NCBI GenBank assembly: GCA_963828415.1
Contig: CAWHEI010000002.1
Location: 124,001 to 188,000, forward strand
DNA from: Sva-07 sp963828415
GTDB taxonomy: Bacteria > Actinomycetota > Acidimicrobiia > Acidimicrobiales > Ilumatobacteraceae
Reading direction: 5' to 3'
Length of the DNA: 64,000 bases
In this document: positions 43,254 through 51,826 of the stretch, in pieces
How the letters are laid out: every line of letters starts with the position of its first letter
Position numbering within the stretch: position 1 is the first letter of the stretch
The notes under the pieces: generated by a model
Seen by the model: the letters and a program-made list of their open reading frames with translations, nothing else
Database searches by the model: none
What the model was told of the DNA's origin: nothing
Translations under genes and position numbers: made by a program

Positions 43254-43270
43254 GTGGTGTCGGGAGCCTG

Positions 43271-43696
43271 TCAGGGGTGGGCGGGGGAGATCGCCACGAC
43301 GGCGGTGCCGGTGACGACGTGCTCGCCGTCGCGGTCGAGCCACACCTCGCAGGTTGCGCGTCGTTCGCCGTCGACCGTCGAGACCTCGGTGACCCGTCCA
43401 CGAGCGGTGACGCTGTCACCGTCGAGCACGGGCCGTCCGAACGACACGGTCAGCCGTCGGACGCACGACGGACCGGCCCATGCGAGCAGCATGTTGACGA
43501 TGTAGCCGAGGTTCAGCGGACCCTGGTTGATGACGCGGCCGGGAAGCCCGATCGCTGCATTGCCGTCGCGGTCCCAGTGGACCGGATACGGGTCGCGCAG
43601 GATCGCCGCCATCGTGCGCATGCGTGCGGGGTCGACGAACGGCATCCTCCACGGCGGGATCTCGTTGCCCGCTGCGATGTCAGCGAGCTCGCTCAT
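43271..43696 (-). CDS. MaoC-like hot-dog dehydratase, C-terminal type
   Basis: A 141-residue single hot-dog protein. DPYPVHWDRDGNAAIGLPGR is the hydratase-2 type motif (Asp/His pair), followed by VINQGPLNLGYIVNMLLAWA, a helix in place of the usual IAHG segment. The start overlaps the stop of the paired gene upstream (43693-44124), so the two probably form a heterodimer, as in ChsH1/ChsH2-type enoyl-CoA hydratases of steroid breakdown. Confidence 0.75.
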   Translation of the reverse strand: MSELADIAAGNEIPPWRMPFVDPARMRTMAAILRDPYPVHWDRDGNAAIGLPGRVINQGPLNLGYIVNMLLAWAGPSCVRRLTVSFGRPVLDGDSVTARGRVTEVSTVDGERRATCEVWLDRDGEHVVTGTAVVAISPAHP

Positions 43697-44124
43697 CGGC
43701 GCAGCACCCAGTGGTTGGTCACCCGGGCGGCAACCTGATCGTGGTCGTCGAACAGGGTGATCTCGAACGCGAACTTGTCGACCACCCGTCCGTTGTCGTC
43801 GCTCGTGCGGCGCGCGGTGACGATGCCACCCTCGAGCCGGTACTCGACGTCTTCGACAAGCGGTCGGACGTATTCCCAGTCGTAGCCCTCGAGCCCGACC
43901 GAGCCCGGCCCGGCGACGCCACCGAGTTCGAACAACTCGGCGATCGACGTGCCGACGCCCTGGATGGGGACGTGGAACAGCACGATCGGGTGGGCGAGAC
44001 CGTCCGGGAGCGGCTCCCGGCCGGTGCAGTCGGTGAGCAGCCAGTTCTCCCAGTGTTCGATGCGGTAGCGGCCGCCGCCGAACCGGTGGCCGACCAACGA
44101 CTCCAGCTCGGTCTCGCTCAGCAT
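43693..44124 (-). CDS. MaoC-like hot-dog protein, N-terminal (FAS1-like dehydratase) type
   Basis: A 143-residue hot-dog protein beginning LVGHRFGGGRYRIEHWENWL. The catalytic Asp/His pair seen in its partner is not visible here, so it is probably the structural half. GYDWEYVRPLVEDVEYRLEG is the strand-rich region. ATG 44124 lies 7 bp after the upstream ACAD-like stop. Its stop overlaps the next gene. Confidence 0.7.
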   Translation of the reverse strand: MLSETELESLVGHRFGGGRYRIEHWENWLLTDCTGREPLPDGLAHPIVLFHVPIQGVGTSIAELFELGGVAGPGSVGLEGYDWEYVRPLVEDVEYRLEGGIVTARRTSDDNGRVVDKFAFEITLFDDHDQVAARVTNHWVLRR

Positions 44125-44131
44125 CGTGCGG

Positions 44132-45379
44132 TCAGCGACCGGGAGCGGGCGCCGGCCCGCCGGTGCCGGCGAATTCCGCCGGGGCCTCGTGGCCGAGGAA
44201 GATCTTGCCGAGCTCCGCGTACAGCGGGTGTGCCACCCAACGGTGCGTTGCGCAGCCGTGCGCATCGCGCAGCTTGCGTTCGAGCGGACTGTCCATCCGC
44301 ATCGCCGACGTGCCGGCCGCGTTGTGGATCGAGTCGACGACGTGCATCGAGGCGTTCGCCGCATGGGTGCAGGCGAGTCGTGCGATCTGCGTGCGCTCGG
44401 CCGACGGTGCCTCGCGGCCGGCCCACAGTTCTTCTTCCACCTGGCCCATCGCCTCGAACAGGAACGCTCGGGCGGCGCGCAGGTTCGCTTCACCCTCACC
44501 CATCCGATACTGGGCGACCGGTCGATCGCGCAACGGCGTGCTCGACAGCATCGGCGTCTTGGCGTTGGCGAGCACGGCGAACTCGTCGAGCGCGCCGCGA
44601 GCGACGCCGATCGCCACGGCCGCCTTGTTGTAGGCGAGGCGCAACGGCACCGGGATCCGGTAGACGGGGTTCTCGTACAGCGGTGGCACCGTCACGAGGT
44701 CGATGTCGGCGAATCGTGCGGGGACGAGGCCGCCATCGGTCACGACGTCGTGGCTGCCCGATCCGCGCAGTCCGGCAACGTCCCAGGTGTCGAGGATCTC
44801 CCACTCGTCGCGGTGCAGCATCCAGAGCTTCACCGTCGGTGCGCCGTCGGTGAGCCTCAGTTCGTCGCCGTCGAAGATCGGAGCGACCATGAAGCACCAC
44901 GTGGCGTTGTGGCAGCCGCTGATGAACGTGGTGTGGCCCCAGATCCGGTAGCTGCCGTCGGGCTGAGCCACTGCTCGCGATGGTGTGGTCCCGGGGCCGC
45001 CACCACCGCACATGATCACGTTCGGGTTGCCGAGGTAGACCTCGGCGGCCGCCTCCGGTGCCATGCCGCCGGCCGCCATCGCGTTGATCTCCGAGCCGAG
45101 CATCACGTTCCAGCCGACCGACGCGTCGATTGCCGAGATCGCTTCGAGCACCTCGATCGTCTCGCCGACGGACGCGTCCTCGCCGCCGAGTTCCCGTGGG
45201 ATCGTGAATCGGAACAGACCGGCATCGACCAGTGCGTCGATGACCGATGACGGACACCGTCGGAGTTCCTGGGCTTCGTCGCCGCCGCGCCGGATCACGT
45301 CCTCGAGCCCGCGGACGCGCGTGAGCAGATCCTGCTCGTGCGCGTCGGTGGCGATCCCCTCGTCGTTGATGACTGCCAT
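44132..45379 (-). CDS. Acyl-CoA dehydrogenase-like flavoprotein / flavin-dependent monooxygenase
   Basis: A 415-residue enzyme of the ACAD fold. ALVDAGLFRFTIPRELGGED and GNPNVIMCGGGGPGTTPSRA are N-terminal and middle markers, and WDVAGLRGSGSHDVVTDGGL resembles HsaA/DszC-type monooxygenases rather than true fatty-acyl dehydrogenases. No active-site Glu of the IYEGT type is present. It starts at ATG 45379; a GTG two codons upstream is possible. First gene of the minus-strand operon with the MaoC pair and P450. The substrate may be a steroid or aromatic acid; this is inference. Confidence 0.78.
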   Translation of the reverse strand: MAVINDEGIATDAHEQDLLTRVRGLEDVIRRGGDEAQELRRCPSSVIDALVDAGLFRFTIPRELGGEDASVGETIEVLEAISAIDASVGWNVMLGSEINAMAAGGMAPEAAAEVYLGNPNVIMCGGGGPGTTPSRAVAQPDGSYRIWGHTTFISGCHNATWCFMVAPIFDGDELRLTDGAPTVKLWMLHRDEWEILDTWDVAGLRGSGSHDVVTDGGLVPARFADIDLVTVPPLYENPVYRIPVPLRLAYNKAAVAIGVARGALDEFAVLANAKTPMLSSTPLRDRPVAQYRMGEGEANLRAARAFLFEAMGQVEEELWAGREAPSAERTQIARLACTHAANASMHVVDSIHNAAGTSAMRMDSPLERKLRDAHGCATHRWVAHPLYAELGKIFLGHEAPAEFAGTGGPAPAPGR

Positions 45380-45419
45380 GTCCACGACCCCCGTTTCTGT
45401 CGTTCGTCGACCTCGGCTT

Positions 45420-45437
45420 ATTGACCGTCAGGTTAAT
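45420..45437. promoter_or_regulatory. Palindromic operator candidate between divergent catabolic operons
   Basis: ATTGACC-GTCA-GGTTAAT has 7-bp arms with one mismatch. It is centred in the 130-bp spacer between the divergent ACAD-like genes, 41 bp from the minus-strand start, and overlaps a TTGACC hexamer. Arm length and position fit a TetR-type repressor such as the one at 41293-41886. Confidence 0.45.
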
Positions 45438-45509
45438 TCATCCCGTCCACGCTTGCCGAGCCCGGCCGTGGAGTAGCGCCGGATCTGTGACCGACCGCGA
45501 GACTTGGGC

Positions 45510-46685
45510 ATGGACTTCAGCCTCGACGACGATCATCTCGCGATCGCCGGCGCCGTCGATCAGGTGTGCGCCGACTTCGACGACACGTACTGGGCCGAGC
45601 GAGACCAACGCCACGAGTTTCCGTGGGCGTTCTACGCAGCAATGGCCGAGGGTGGCTGGCTCGGTGTTGCGATCCCTGAGGAGTACGGCGGCGGCGGACT
45701 CGGCATCACGGAGTGCGCGATCGTGCTCAACCGCGTGGCCGCGTCGGGTGCTGCGATGAACGGATCATCGGCGCTGCACCTGACGATGTTCGGGCTGAAC
45801 CCGGTGGTGAAGTTCGGCAACGATCGGCTGAAGGAGACGTTCCTGCCGCGTGCGGCAGTCGGCGACCTGCACATCGCGTTCGGGGTCACCGAACCTGATG
45901 CGGGGACCGACACGTCGCGCATCAGGACGAGGGCGATCGACGACGGCAACGGCGGCTTCATCGTGCGGGGTCGCAAGATCTGGACGTCGAAGGCGCTCGA
46001 ATCGGAGGTCTGTCTGTTGCTCGCCCGCACCGACGACCCCGATCCGGATGATCCTCGGCGACGCTTCGACGGGTTGAGCCTGTTCGTCGTCGACCTCGAC
46101 CCCGACTACTGCGACATCGCGCCGATCCCCAAGCTCGGCCGCAACGCGATTGCGTCATGCGAGGTCGCCTACGACGACCTTCCCGTCGAGGGCTGGCGGC
46201 TCGTCGGTGAACGCGGTCGGGGGTTCCAGCAGATTCTGCATGGGTTGAACCCGGAACGGATTTTGCTGGCCGCGATGGCGTGCGGGATCGGCGAGGTCGC
46301 ACTTCGGCGGGCGGTCGGGTACGCGAACGAACGCATCGTGTTCGATCGTCCCATCGGCGCCAATCAGGCCATCGCCCATCCGCTGGCCAAGGCGCACATG
46401 GAGCTCAACGCGGCCGGCCTGATGTGGCGTGACGCGGCGTGGCGGTACGACCAGGGTCTCGAGTGCGGCGAGCAGGCCAACACAGCGAAGTACCTCGCCG
46501 CCGAAGCAAGCTTCTTCGCTGCCGACCAGGCGCTGCAGACCCACGGCGGTCTCGGCTACGCGTCGGAGTACCACGTCGAGCGGTACTGGCGTGAGGCGCG
46601 TCTGCAGCGACTCGCGCCGGTCAGCCAGGAGATGACGTGCAACTACATCGCCCAGCAGGTGCTCGGCCTGCCACGGTCGTACTGA
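45510..46685 (+). CDS. Acyl-CoA dehydrogenase family protein
   Basis: A 391-residue ACAD. FGVTEPDAGTDTSRIRTRAI and GRKIWTSKALESEVCLLLAR are the FAD/substrate markers. QTHGGLGYASEYHVERYWRE is the C-terminal helix, followed by APVSQEMTCNYIAQQVLGLP. The canonical Tyr-Glu-Gly-Thr catalytic motif is replaced by PVSQEM, so the base may be elsewhere or the enzyme may be one half of a heteromer. Start ATG 45510, with a weaker TTG two codons before. First gene of the plus-strand operon. Confidence 0.85.
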   Translation: MDFSLDDDHLAIAGAVDQVCADFDDTYWAERDQRHEFPWAFYAAMAEGGWLGVAIPEEYGGGGLGITECAIVLNRVAASGAAMNGSSALHLTMFGLNPVVKFGNDRLKETFLPRAAVGDLHIAFGVTEPDAGTDTSRIRTRAIDDGNGGFIVRGRKIWTSKALESEVCLLLARTDDPDPDDPRRRFDGLSLFVVDLDPDYCDIAPIPKLGRNAIASCEVAYDDLPVEGWRLVGERGRGFQQILHGLNPERILLAAMACGIGEVALRRAVGYANERIVFDRPIGANQAIAHPLAKAHMELNAAGLMWRDAAWRYDQGLECGEQANTAKYLAAEASFFAADQALQTHGGLGYASEYHVERYWREARLQRLAPVSQEMTCNYIAQQVLGLPRSY

Positions 46686-46735
46686 CGGTGGCGGTCGGAG
46701 TGACTTCGACGAACACGATGTGTCAGGCTCGCCGC

Positions 46736-47674
46736 ATGAGTCATCCGCGCCCTTTCCGTTTCGGTGTCATGGCCTCGAAGGCCCGCTCGTCATCGGAGTG
46801 GACCGAGACCGCCAGGAAGGCCGAGTCACTCGGCTACTCCACGCTGTTGATGCCCGACCACTTCGGCGATCAGTTGTCGCCCGTTCCGGCGCTGGCGGCT
46901 GCGGCCGCCGTGACCGAGTCGCTCCGCGTGGGCGCGCTGGTGTTCTGCAACGACTTCCGCCATCCGGCGGAGCTGGCCAAGGAGACCGCGACCCTCGATC
47001 TGCTGAGCGACGGTCGGCTCGAGGTCGGCCTCGGCGCCGGCTGGATGACCGAGGACTATGCGTGGACCGGGATTCCGCATGATCGTGCCGGCCTGCGCAT
47101 CGACCGCATGATCGAGGCCGCCGCCGTGTTGCGCGGGCTCTGGGGTGATGACGCGTTCTCGTTCGAGGGCGACCATTACACGATCACCGAGATGAACGGC
47201 ATGCCCAAGCCCGTGCAGGCAGGTGGCCCACCGCTCGTCATCGGTGGTGGCGCGAAGCGCGTGCTCTCGACTGCTGCCCGACTCGCCGACATCGTCGGCG
47301 TCAACCCCAACGTCGGCGCCGGCAAGTTCGGCGCCGAGGCTGCTGCGTCGATGTCGGCTGACGCCACCGACGAGAAGCTCGGCTGGGTGCGTGACGCAGC
47401 CGGCGACCGCTTCGGCGACATCGAGATCAGCATCCTCAAGTTCGCCACCGTCGTCACCGACGATCGTGACGACATGGCCGGCAAGGTCGGCGGCGCAATG
47501 GGGATGGACGGCGCGACGGCGCTCACGAGCCCGCACATGCTCATCGGCTCCGTCGATCAGCTCGTCGACGAGCTGATCGAACAGCGCGAGCGTTGGCAGG
47601 GGTCGTACGTGACGGTCCAGTCCAACGCCCTCGAGTCGTTCGCTCCAGTCGTCGCCGCCCTCGCTGGGATCTGA
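46736..47674 (+). CDS. LLM-class F420-dependent oxidoreductase (TIGR03621 type)
   Basis: A 312-residue TIM-barrel enzyme. It has FRFGVMASKARSSSEWTETA, the barrel strand LRVGALVFCNDFRHPAELAK, DGRLEVGLGAGWMTEDYAWT and PPLVIGGGAKRVLSTAARLA. It is paralogous to the truncated gene at 1-738. It is flanked by an ACAD 50 bp upstream and an SDR 7 bp downstream, and is probably co-transcribed with them. Start ATG 46736. Confidence 0.85.
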   Translation: MSHPRPFRFGVMASKARSSSEWTETARKAESLGYSTLLMPDHFGDQLSPVPALAAAAAVTESLRVGALVFCNDFRHPAELAKETATLDLLSDGRLEVGLGAGWMTEDYAWTGIPHDRAGLRIDRMIEAAAVLRGLWGDDAFSFEGDHYTITEMNGMPKPVQAGGPPLVIGGGAKRVLSTAARLADIVGVNPNVGAGKFGAEAAASMSADATDEKLGWVRDAAGDRFGDIEISILKFATVVTDDRDDMAGKVGGAMGMDGATALTSPHMLIGSVDQLVDELIEQRERWQGSYVTVQSNALESFAPVVAALAGI

Positions 47675-47681
47675 GCCGCTC

Positions 47682-48434
47682 ATGTCGTTCGACTTCACGG
47701 GCAAGACCGCCGTGGTCACCGGTGCCAGCCGTGGCATCGGCGAGGCGATCGTTCGCCAACTCGATGCGAGTGGTGCTCGGGTGGCGTTGGTGGCGCGCAG
47801 TGCCGACCGGCTCTCGTCGATCGCCGCCGATCTGGTCAACGATCCGCTGGTGATCGCCGTCGATCTGTCGGAGCCCGACTCGGTCGAACGGATCTCCTCG
47901 ACGGTGTTGGATGCGTTCGGCGGGTTGGACGTGCTGGTCAACAACGCGGCCGTCGAGCGCAATCAGCCAGCATCGAAGGTGACCGGCGAGGCGATCGACG
48001 AGACGTTGTTCGTCAACCTTCGCCAGGCGTTCATGTTGTGTTCGGCGTTTGCCAAGCCGCTGTTCGCGTCGCAGGGATCGATCGTCAACATCACCTCGAC
48101 GGCCGCCACCGGCGCCGGCGGAACCCAGGGTGCCTACGCCGCGTCGAAGGGCGGGCTGAACACCCTGACGAAGAACCTTGCGAATGAGTGGGCGTCGAAG
48201 GGCGTGCGCGTCAACGCCGTTGCTCCCGGCCTCGTCGACACCGAGATGTGGGGCCCGACCTTCGAACTGCTCGGTGAGGAGGCGGTCAGGAGGAACTTCG
48301 TGAAGAGCGTCCCGCTCGGCCGCTGGGGCACCGCCGACGAGATCGCCGACGTCGCGTGTTTCCTCGCCTCCGACAAGGCCGCCTACGTCACCGGCCAGGT
48401 GATCCGCGTCGATGGCGGCATGACCAACCTCTAG
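47682..48434 (+). CDS. SDR-family NAD(P)-dependent dehydrogenase
   Basis: A 250-residue classical SDR: TAVVTGASRGIGEAIVRQLD, VLVNNAAVERNQPASKV, catalytic Ser in NITSTAATGAGGTQGAYAAS with the Tyr-x-x-x-Lys pair, and VNAVAPGLVDTEMWGPTF. The last gene of the plus operon, 7 bp after the LLM gene. A role as a hydroxyacyl-CoA or hydroxysteroid dehydrogenase fits the cluster. Confidence 0.88.
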   Translation: MSFDFTGKTAVVTGASRGIGEAIVRQLDASGARVALVARSADRLSSIAADLVNDPLVIAVDLSEPDSVERISSTVLDAFGGLDVLVNNAAVERNQPASKVTGEAIDETLFVNLRQAFMLCSAFAKPLFASQGSIVNITSTAATGAGGTQGAYAASKGGLNTLTKNLANEWASKGVRVNAVAPGLVDTEMWGPTFELLGEEAVRRNFVKSVPLGRWGTADEIADVACFLASDKAAYVTGQVIRVDGGMTNL

Positions 48435-48440
48435 CCGACC

Positions 48441-49079
48441 TCAGCCGTCGCGCCAGGCGTCATCGACGGGAGGGACGTCGGTGACGTGGATCTCGGCGCC
48501 GAGTTCGGCGCCGAGCAGTTGGAGGCGATCGCCGCTCCAGAAGGTGCCGGGGTCGTACCAGTTGGGCGGTCGATCCGCGTGCAGGAGCCCCATGCGTTCG
48601 TAGGTCAACGCCACCAGCTCCGCGCAGTACACGTCGGTCAGCGACACGTGACGACGCAGCCGACCGGCGAGCCAGTGCCGTGCCAGCGTCTTCGTGCTCG
48701 GAAACGTTCGACCGCTGTATTCGGCCACGACCGACAGCGCTGCGTTCTCCATCTCGTCGGTGACGTCGATGTCGATCTGGCGGAACCATGGCTGCTGGCC
48801 GTAGCGGTTGGTCCACACGCTCACCGCTCGATCGAGTCGATGCAGCTGTGCGCCCCGATCACGTTCGCCGGTCCACACGTTCGGCATGCTCGCGCCCAAC
48901 TCCGCATGCCAGATCAACGGTGGCAGGTCGTCGATCGCCAGCACCATGCCGACGTGATTGACCGGGCTGTTGGTGAACAGTCGGATCGCGCGATCGGCGA
49001 CCGATCGCCCGCGGAACAACCACACGTCGCCGGTCGCCGCGGCATCGATCGCATCGCGCAGCGTCATCGAGGCAGCCAT
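48441..49079 (-). CDS. NlpC/P60-superfamily permuted papain-like hydrolase
   Basis: A 212-residue protein of the YiiX/YaeF-type amidase clan. GDVWLFRGRSVADRAIRLFT followed by NSPVNHVGMVLAI supplies the His near the N-terminus. The nucleophile Cys is in VSLTDVYCAELVALTYERMG. This His-then-Cys order is the circularly permuted form. No signal peptide is seen, so it is probably cytoplasmic. It is convergent with the SDR gene, with only 6 bp between stops. Confidence 0.75.
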   Translation of the reverse strand: MAASMTLRDAIDAAATGDVWLFRGRSVADRAIRLFTNSPVNHVGMVLAIDDLPPLIWHAELGASMPNVWTGERDRGAQLHRLDRAVSVWTNRYGQQPWFRQIDIDVTDEMENAALSVVAEYSGRTFPSTKTLARHWLAGRLRRHVSLTDVYCAELVALTYERMGLLHADRPPNWYDPGTFWSGDRLQLLGAELGAEIHVTDVPPVDDAWRDG

Positions 49080-49100
49080 CGAGCCCTAACGTAGGTGCTC

Positions 49101-49283
49101 ATGAGGTGGGCCAAGGTCCTCGGTGTCGCCGGCGTGGTCGCGGTGCTCGGCGCCACGGGTGCGGTCGTGTACCGGCAGCGCCACCGGCGCACCTGGGCCG
49201 AGTTGCCTGCCGACGAGCTGCGCGCTCGTCTGCACGAGCGCCTCGACGCGTCGACCTCGGCGATGTCGCCCGCTGAGGGCTAG
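49101..49283 (+). CDS. Small membrane-anchored protein
   Basis: About 60 residues. A single N-terminal hydrophobic helix (VLGVAGVVAVLGATGAVVYR) is followed by a basic-then-acidic tail with LRARLHERLDAS. Start ATG 49101, or GTG 49095. Its TAG stop shares a CTAG with the TAG of the convergent P450 gene. No known family; a promoter in the divergent 21-bp gap to 49079 would have to overlap the hydrolase gene. Confidence 0.5.
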   Translation: MRWAKVLGVAGVVAVLGATGAVVYRQRHRRTWAELPADELRARLHERLDASTSAMSPAEG

Positions 49284-50644
49284 CGGCCGGTTCCGAGCGT
49301 CACCGGCTGATCGGCCTTGCGGATCCGGAGGTGCAGCTCGAGGGTGCCGAGCATGATCCCCGGCTGGTGCAGCCAGGTGTTGCCGTCGCCGTAGTCGATC
49401 GATTCGAGCCGGTCGAGGAGTACACCCCACGCGATCTGCTGTTCGAGGCGAGACAACGTGGCGCCCGGACAGACGCGCGGTCCGGCCGAGAACGTGACGT
49501 GGCGGCTCACCCCCTCGCGGTCGAGGTCGAGGTCGAATGGGCACGCGAACTCCTCCCCATCGACGTTCGCCGCGCCGAAGCGCAGGTGCAGGAGTGAGCC
49601 CGCCGGCACCTCGACGCCCTGGAACACCTCGTCGTGTGCGGTGATCCGTGTGGACAACCCGTGGGTCGGCGAGCGCATGCGCATCGATTCCTCGACGAAC
49701 GCTCGCAGCTTGGTCCGGTCGGCGCGAAGACCCTCGAAGGTTCCGGGGTGCTCGCACAGCAGCTGGGCCTGCTCTTCGAGCGCGTACTGCGTCGTCTCGA
49801 GGCCCCCGATGATCATCGCGTGGACGATTCCCGCGATCTCGAGATCGGTCAGTTTCCGGTCGAGTGCCTCGTAGTGGACGTCGCAGAGGAAGCTGACCAT
49901 GTCGTCGTGGGGATCGCGGCGCTTCGCCGTGACGTGGTCGTAGATGTAGTCCTGGAAGCCATCGAGGCGGGCGATCATCTCCTCGGTCTGCTCCGCGGTG
50001 AGTTCGTGTTTGAGCCCCGTGCCGTGGACGAACGGCGTGACGACGGCGTCGCCCCATTCGGCGAGTTGTGGAATGTCGGCGTGCGGGAAGCCGAGAATGC
50101 TCGCCATCACACGCTGGGGCAGTGGCCGGGCGAACTGGCTGATGAACTCGACCTCGGGGTCGTCGATCCATGCGTCCAACAGGTCGTTGGCGTGTCGGGT
50201 GATCATGTCGCGGTGGCGGAGTGCGCCGGGCCCGACCCACGGATCGGTGAGTTCCTTGCGATGCCGGTTGTAGAGCTGCTGCGTCGGGCGCAGCGACAGC
50301 ATCGAGGCCTGCATCAGATTGTGATGCGTGGCGAAGGCATCCTCCGGCGAGAGGCCTTGATCGACGAGTTGACCGAGCCGTTTCGTCGTCAGGCTGAGGA
50401 ACCGTTCGGGGTCCCTGATCACGAGTGACACATCGGCGTGCTTCGTGAGCACGAATGCGTCGGAGCCCGGAGTCAGTCCGCCACCCTCGATCCGAAGGAC
50501 GGGAGCGTCACGATGGAGGATCTCGTAGGCCTCGTACCAGTGCTCCTGGGCTCCGTCGCCGAACAGGTCGACGTCGTCGAGATCGACCGGGCACGCCATC
50601 GGGCTCATGTCGTGATTGACGTGCTTGGGATACGACATGTGCAC
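49280..50644 (-). CDS. Cytochrome P450
   Basis: A 454-residue P450. IVHAMIIGGLETTQYALEEQ is the I-helix (GGxET), RAFVEESMRMRSPTHGLSTR the K-helix ExxR, and FSAGPRVCPGATLSRLE the heme loop. Distinct in sequence from the P450 at 41914. The N-terminal 40 residues are variable, and the start could be ATG 50638. Its 5' leader is convergent with nothing but borders the structured leader of the adenosine deaminase gene on the other strand. Confidence 0.88.
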   Translation of the reverse strand: MHMSYPKHVNHDMSPMACPVDLDDVDLFGDGAQEHWYEAYEILHRDAPVLRIEGGGLTPGSDAFVLTKHADVSLVIRDPERFLSLTTKRLGQLVDQGLSPEDAFATHHNLMQASMLSLRPTQQLYNRHRKELTDPWVGPGALRHRDMITRHANDLLDAWIDDPEVEFISQFARPLPQRVMASILGFPHADIPQLAEWGDAVVTPFVHGTGLKHELTAEQTEEMIARLDGFQDYIYDHVTAKRRDPHDDMVSFLCDVHYEALDRKLTDLEIAGIVHAMIIGGLETTQYALEEQAQLLCEHPGTFEGLRADRTKLRAFVEESMRMRSPTHGLSTRITAHDEVFQGVEVPAGSLLHLRFGAANVDGEEFACPFDLDLDREGVSRHVTFSAGPRVCPGATLSRLEQQIAWGVLLDRLESIDYGDGNTWLHQPGIMLGTLELHLRIRKADQPVTLGTGR

Positions 50645-50698
50645 GACCTCCCCCAGGATGCCGGTTCCCCCTGGACCCGGTTCAGGTCAGGCCTATCA

Positions 50699-50790
50699 GG
50701 TCCGGCCGGCCCATCGAGATGTGGAGGCCGAGATCGGGCTGAGCAACCCTCCTTCGGGATGCTCGAGACGCTCCAGTCGCCGGCCGTACC
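50699..50790 (+). promoter_or_regulatory. Structured leader, possible SAM-clan riboswitch
   Basis: A closing stem GGTCCGGCCGGC (50699-50710) with GCCGGCCGTACC (50779-50790) has one mismatch. Inside, ATCGAGATGTGGAGG, then GAGCAACCCTCC and a GGGATGCTC arm forming a GAGCA-TGCTC hairpin, recall the SAM-I/IV core (AUCNAGAG..GGNGGAGG, GCAACC, GGUGCU). The ATG of adenosine deaminase follows after 8 bases, inside the reach of such a switch. The characteristic kink-turn/pseudoknot partner is not clear, so the assignment is tentative. Confidence 0.35.
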
Positions 50791-50798
50791 CTGGCCCG

Positions 50799-51806
50799 AT
50801 GAGCGCACCCTTTCCGACCGCTGACGTTCGGGCGCTGCCGAAGGCCGAACTGCACGTCCATCTCGAGGGGACGATCGACGCGTCCACCGTGCTGACGCTC
50901 GCTGAACGTCACGGGGTCCGTCCGCCCGCCGACGATCTCGACGGTGTCGAGGCCTGGTTCCGTTTCGACGGCTTTGCCATGTTTCTCGAGCGCTACTTCG
51001 CCGTGCTCGATCTGCTCCGCGACCCGGACGACTTCGCGCTCGCTGCGGAGCGCTACCTCGACCTCGCGACATCCCAGGGTGTCGTCCACGTCGAGTTCCA
51101 TGTCTCGGCCACCGGCCACATCGTCGAGCACTCGAAACCATGGGGCCCGATCCACGACGGCATCGTCGACGGATGCACCCGGGCGGCCGGCCGCTCGGGC
51201 GTGTCGTGGGGCCTGATCCCCGACATCTCACCGCATCTCGCGGCGGCCGACTGCGCCGTCGCGATCGACGAGGTCTTGGCGCACGGGACCGACCACCTGC
51301 TGGCGGTCGGCATGGGTGGTCCCGCCGACTCGTGGACCACCGACGACTTTGCCCCGATCTACGCCCGGGCGCGTGAACTCGGTGTGCCCGGCGTCGCCCA
51401 TGCCGCGGAGCACGGTGGCCCCGACGAGGTTCGATTCGCGGTCGAGCAGTTCGAGGCCGTGCGCATCCAGCACGGCATCGGCGTGATGTCCGATCCCGAC
51501 GTGGTGGCACTGCTGGTCGACCGCCGGATTCCGTGCGACGTGTGTCCGGGCTCGAATCTGGCGCTGCACGCGGTGGCATCGGCTGGCGAACACCCGCTTC
51601 CGGCGATGCTCGACGCCGGTCTCGTCGTCACGCTCGGCACCGACGATCCGCCGATGTTCCAGACCGATCTGCTCGCGGAGTACGAGCGGGCGTGGGACTG
51701 GTGCGACCTCGACCTCGATGGCGTGACGACATTGGCGCGCAACTCGATCGAGCACAGCTTCGCGTCCGACGTCGACAAGCAGCGCTGGATCGACGCGCTG
51801 GGTTGA
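50799..51806 (+). CDS. Adenosine deaminase family protein
   Basis: A 335-residue zinc amidohydrolase. Zinc ligands: KAELHVHLEGT (His-x-His), VAHAAEHGGPDEVRFAVEQF (His and Glu in place of the usual HAGE), VRIQHGIGVMS, and TLGTDDPPMFQTDLLAEYE (Asp-Asp). CDVCPGSNLAL is the usual SN motif region. Family members deaminate adenosine, aminodeoxyfutalosine or related nucleosides. No menaquinone genes are beside it. With a SAM-type leader, a role in disposing of adenosine from S-adenosylhomocysteine is attractive but inferred. Start ATG 50799. Confidence 0.82.
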   Translation: MSAPFPTADVRALPKAELHVHLEGTIDASTVLTLAERHGVRPPADDLDGVEAWFRFDGFAMFLERYFAVLDLLRDPDDFALAAERYLDLATSQGVVHVEFHVSATGHIVEHSKPWGPIHDGIVDGCTRAAGRSGVSWGLIPDISPHLAAADCAVAIDEVLAHGTDHLLAVGMGGPADSWTTDDFAPIYARARELGVPGVAHAAEHGGPDEVRFAVEQFEAVRIQHGIGVMSDPDVVALLVDRRIPCDVCPGSNLALHAVASAGEHPLPAMLDAGLVVTLGTDDPPMFQTDLLAEYERAWDWCDLDLDGVTTLARNSIEHSFASDVDKQRWIDALG

Positions 51807-51826
51807 TCCAGAGCGCAGGTGCTCAC

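Noticed and set aside
50640..50800. TPP riboswitch or small SRP RNA on either strand of the leader
   Set aside because: GGGCTGAG and CAGGTC-like strings occur, but the ACCCTUGAACCTGAT (TPP) and GGAAGGAAGCAG (SRP) cores are absent.
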